From Paguma larvata (lineage: Eukaryota; Chordata; Mammalia; Carnivora; Viverridae): a DNA stretch of 64,000 nucleotides. The DNA is taken from positions 114,166,746 to 114,230,745 of the forward strand of contig CM057826.1 of the NCBI GenBank assembly GCA_030068075.1, read 5' to 3'. Positions 61,634-64,000 of this stretch are shown here, in pieces. The notes under the pieces are model-generated. The model was not told the DNA's origin. It worked only from the letters and a program-made list of their open reading frames with translations, and did no database searches. The translations under genes were made by a program, and so were the position numbers. How positions within the stretch are numbered: the stretch's first letter is position 1; every line of letters begins with the position of its first letter.

Positions 61634-61839
61634 GGCACGCTTTCTTAAAAGAGATGCAGATTAATCAGTAGTAATATCAATTTCCATTTCAATGATGCAT
61701 TTGATAGGCAATAAATCTGATTAACTTCAAGATAAAAAATTTGACAAAAGCATAATCACTATTTGTGCACTTGGCTTCAAGTATGCATTTAAAAATATGT
61801 TGTGGCGTGAAATCAGTCACTAAAACGTACTTGTCACAT

Positions 61840-61960
61840 ACCATGTGCCAGGCTCCCTGCCAGATGTGTCATGTCCATATCTCATTTAAAGGTCACAACA
61901 CTCCAATGAGGTGGATGTTATTATTATCACTGATTTAGATTTGCTTTAGATCAAAGTATT
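61840..61960 (+). repeat. MIR-type fragment
   Basis: CATGTGCCAGGCTCCCTGCC, ATCTCATTTAAAGGTCACAA and CAATGAGGTGGATGTTATTA. Confidence 0.55.
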
Positions 61961-62477
61961 TGCCCATTTGTAACACAGCTAAAATTGAGTGTGGCGATGA
62001 TTTGATTTAGAGAATAGTTATAAAAGCTTGAAAAGATGGAGACATTTGAAAAGGGTTCATCCTGTCTTATTATTTTCAGTCCAAAGGGAAAACTAGGAAA
62101 AAAAGTATACATGACATTGACCTGCTAGATACAATTAAAATTTTCCATCTCCCATTGGGTGTTTTGTTTTGTTTTTGTTTTTGTTTTCATTTTTGTTTTG
62201 CAACAAACCAGGAGCTGATATAGCTCTCTGAGGTTTGGATTAGGGAATTTTGGTTCCGTTCTGGAATGAACTAGAGATGTGTACCTGTAGTTCTAAATTC
62301 TAGATTAAAGGAGAACATGAAGCTCTGACCCTGCCAGCTGTTATTGACTTTGTTTAGTAGGCTCCTAGAAGACTCCTTTGGGGCACCACAGTTACCTTGT
62401 GTATGCATTTATGTGTGTGTGTTGTATATGTTCCTTCACATGGAAGGGCCAAGCAGAAGTGGACAGTGTTTGGGAGA

Positions 62478-62675
62478 AAGGCAAGGCAAGGAAGAGAAAA
62501 GAGAAGAAAAGAGAAGGGAAGGGAAGGGGAGGGGAGGGGAGGGAAGCGAAGAGAAAGGAAGGGAGGGAAAGGGAGGAGGAAGAAGGGAAAGGAAGAAGAG
62601 AAGAAAAGGAAAGAAAAAAAAAGGTTGGGGGGAGGCAAGGAGGAAGGGAAGAGAAAAGAAAAGAAAAAGAAAAGA
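62478..62675. repeat. ~200-bp purine-rich (GGAAG/GAAAA)n tract
   Basis: Almost pure A and G on the plus strand in units such as GGAAGGGAAGG, GGGGAGGGGA and AGAAAAGAAAA. Open frames across it on both strands are low-complexity artefacts. Confidence 0.95.
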
Positions 62676-63060
62676 ACTAGATTCTGCCTCTGGCTCTGCC
62701 CCTAACCTATCATATAGCTTTTAGTAAAGTTTAAGTTTTATACTCCTTGTAGAACGAGGATAAAAATGATGTCTCTGCCCACTTCGCTGAACTAGAGGAT
62801 CAAACAAGACCCTTTATGTGAAATGGCTTTACAAAACCCAAAGAGCTACTCACATTCAGGGCACCATTTTTAAAATAACAAACCTAATGATATGTTCATG
62901 CACTAGCTGTGTTAACCTGCGGTTGGGGGAAAGCCAGAGCCCCAGCCAGACCCATTGAATCAGAGAGCTGGCCTGTTCACACCAAGACAAAGAGCAGGCT
63001 AGTTCGGCTGTGTTTGAAAGTCCCCCTCAAACTCTTCAAGTTTAAAATTTGTACTTCTTG

Positions 63061-63348
63061 GGGCACCTGTGTGGCTCAGTTGGTTAAGCATCTGACTTCG
63101 GCTCAGGTCATGATCTCACAGTCTGTGAATTCAAGCCCCACATCGGGCTCTGTGCTGACAGCTCAGAGCCTGGAGCCTGCTTCAGATTCTGTGTCTCCTC
63201 TCTCTCTGCCCCTCCCCTGCTCATGCTCTCTCTCTCTCTCTCTCTCGCTCTCGCTCTCGCTCTCGCTCTCGTTCTTCTCTTGCTTACTCTCTCCCTCTCT
63301 GAAATAAGTAAACATTAAAAAAATAAAGAATAAAATAAAAAAATAAAA
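63061..63348 (+). mobile_element. CAN-type SINE, long CT block
   Basis: Head GGGCACCTGTGTGGCTCAG, CT block with GCTCTC repeats (63222-63302), (AATAAAA)n tail. Exact 18-bp duplication TAAAATTTGTACTTCTTG at 63043-63060 and 63349-63366, so a young insertion. Confidence 0.97.
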
Positions 63349-63374
63349 TAAAATTTGTACTTCTTGGGAGAAAA

Positions 63375-63505
63375 TACAGTGGTTAGAGCCTGGGCTTTCT
63401 AATCTGACCGGTTAGTGCTCAGAAGCTAGCTTCACCACTAGAACCTTGTGGAAATGTCCTCTCTCAGTCTCAGTTTGGTCATCTGCAGGACAGGGTTACC
63501 TTCAG
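63375..63505 (+). repeat. MIR fragment
   Basis: ACAGTGGTTAGAGCCTGGGC, CAGTCTCAGTTTGGTCATCT and GCAGGACAGGGTTACC. Confidence 0.6.
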
Positions 63506-63509
63506 CATC

Positions 63510-64000
63510 TGCATATGAGGCTCTGCATTAATGGAGCAAAAGAATGCTTAGGACTCAACCATGGTGCCTTGAAAAATGAAAGCCAGCACTGGTAGTAAGT
63601 AGCGTGTATCATTGTGGACAGCAGTAGTCTCAGCAACAGAAGTGCCCCAGCGTCATGAGGAACCGTGGACAATTTTTTTTTCTTGCAATTATGAATGTCG
63701 TTACTTGGGGACCTCATTTGCATGTATTGTGCCTGAACAGTGGACCAGTGGTCTTACACACAGTTTTCATTTGTTTTTTGCGGACTGAGGGACATTACTT
63801 TTAAAAAAGAACAGTTATCTCTACTATAGATTTTTCCCATTTTTGTGCCAGATGTAAACTTTCTTTTGATTACATATGATTCAGTTTTGTCTGGACCTGG
63901 AGGCATCCGTGCCCTTTAAATGATGTGAATGTTGATCGTGGCTTTCAGCCTGTGGAACTGACTCATAAAGTCACATATGTTTGCACCTCACTGCAAAGAC
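63510..64000. other. Intergenic, nothing recognised
   Basis: Unique-looking sequence to the window edge, with no gene or clear repeat. Confidence 0.5.

Noticed and set aside
62344..62724. Lys/Arg/Glu/Gly-rich frames and their mirror frames
   Set aside because: Pure translation of the purine low-complexity tract, open in several frames at once.

Overview
This window is nuclear DNA of a carnivoran mammal, most probably a felid. The main evidence is at least 22 tRNA-Lys-derived CAN-type SINEs. They carry the head GGCGCCTGGGTGGCTCAG, a GGGCTCTGTGCTGACAGCTC body, a CT-rich block and an AATAAATAAACATTAAAA tail, which is the form familiar from cats. L1 3' ends are of carnivore type, and older mammalian MIR, L2 and hAT relics are common. 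There is nothing bacterial or plasmid-like: genes are split by GT..AG introns and most of the sequence is intronic or intergenic.

Two protein-coding genes are present, and they match human KCTD16 and YIPF5, which are neighbours on chromosome 5q31. (1) KCTD16, minus strand: only its large first coding exon is here (3099 down to 2268, residues 1-278), ending in a good GT donor. The remaining coding exon lies off the left edge. (2) YIPF5, plus strand: all coding exons are here (exon 2 to exon 6, 38909-49709) and join to exactly 258 codons, 257 residues plus stop. The two genes are transcribed away from each other from a TATA-less CpG-rich promoter near 38.0-38.6 kb with NRF1, ETS and CCAAT motifs. 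The stretch 3.1-38 kb is therefore read as KCTD16 5' intron. A second CpG-rich block at 4.2-4.75 kb, followed on the minus strand by a consensus donor at 3788/3787, may be an alternative KCTD16 promoter and 5'UTR exon.

Layout: 1-2267 KCTD16 intron; 2268-3099 KCTD16 coding exon; 3.1-4.8 kb candidate KCTD16 5'UTR exon and CpG island; 4.8-38 kb KCTD16 intron holding MIR/L2 relics, a probable solo retroviral LTR (about 11.1-11.99 kb), L1 fragments and SINE clusters; 38.0-38.6 kb shared promoter; 38.9-49.7 kb YIPF5 with a complete but dead hAT transposon in its intron 2 (41272-43125, 8-bp target duplication); 49.7-51.0 kb YIPF5 3'UTR; 51-64 kb intergenic DNA with L1, SINEs, low-complexity purine tracts and one unidentified, possibly retrocopied, coding-like stretch near 57.4-57.8 kb.

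KCTD16 is an auxiliary subunit of GABA-B receptors and YIPF5 is an ER/cis-Golgi membrane protein of vesicle traffic. They share a promoter but no known pathway. I found no previously undescribed genetic system. The most informative unlisted structures are the intact-ended hAT fossil, the candidate second KCTD16 promoter, the repeat-bearing LTR, two strong CTCF-type motifs and the unresolved 57.5 kb stretch.
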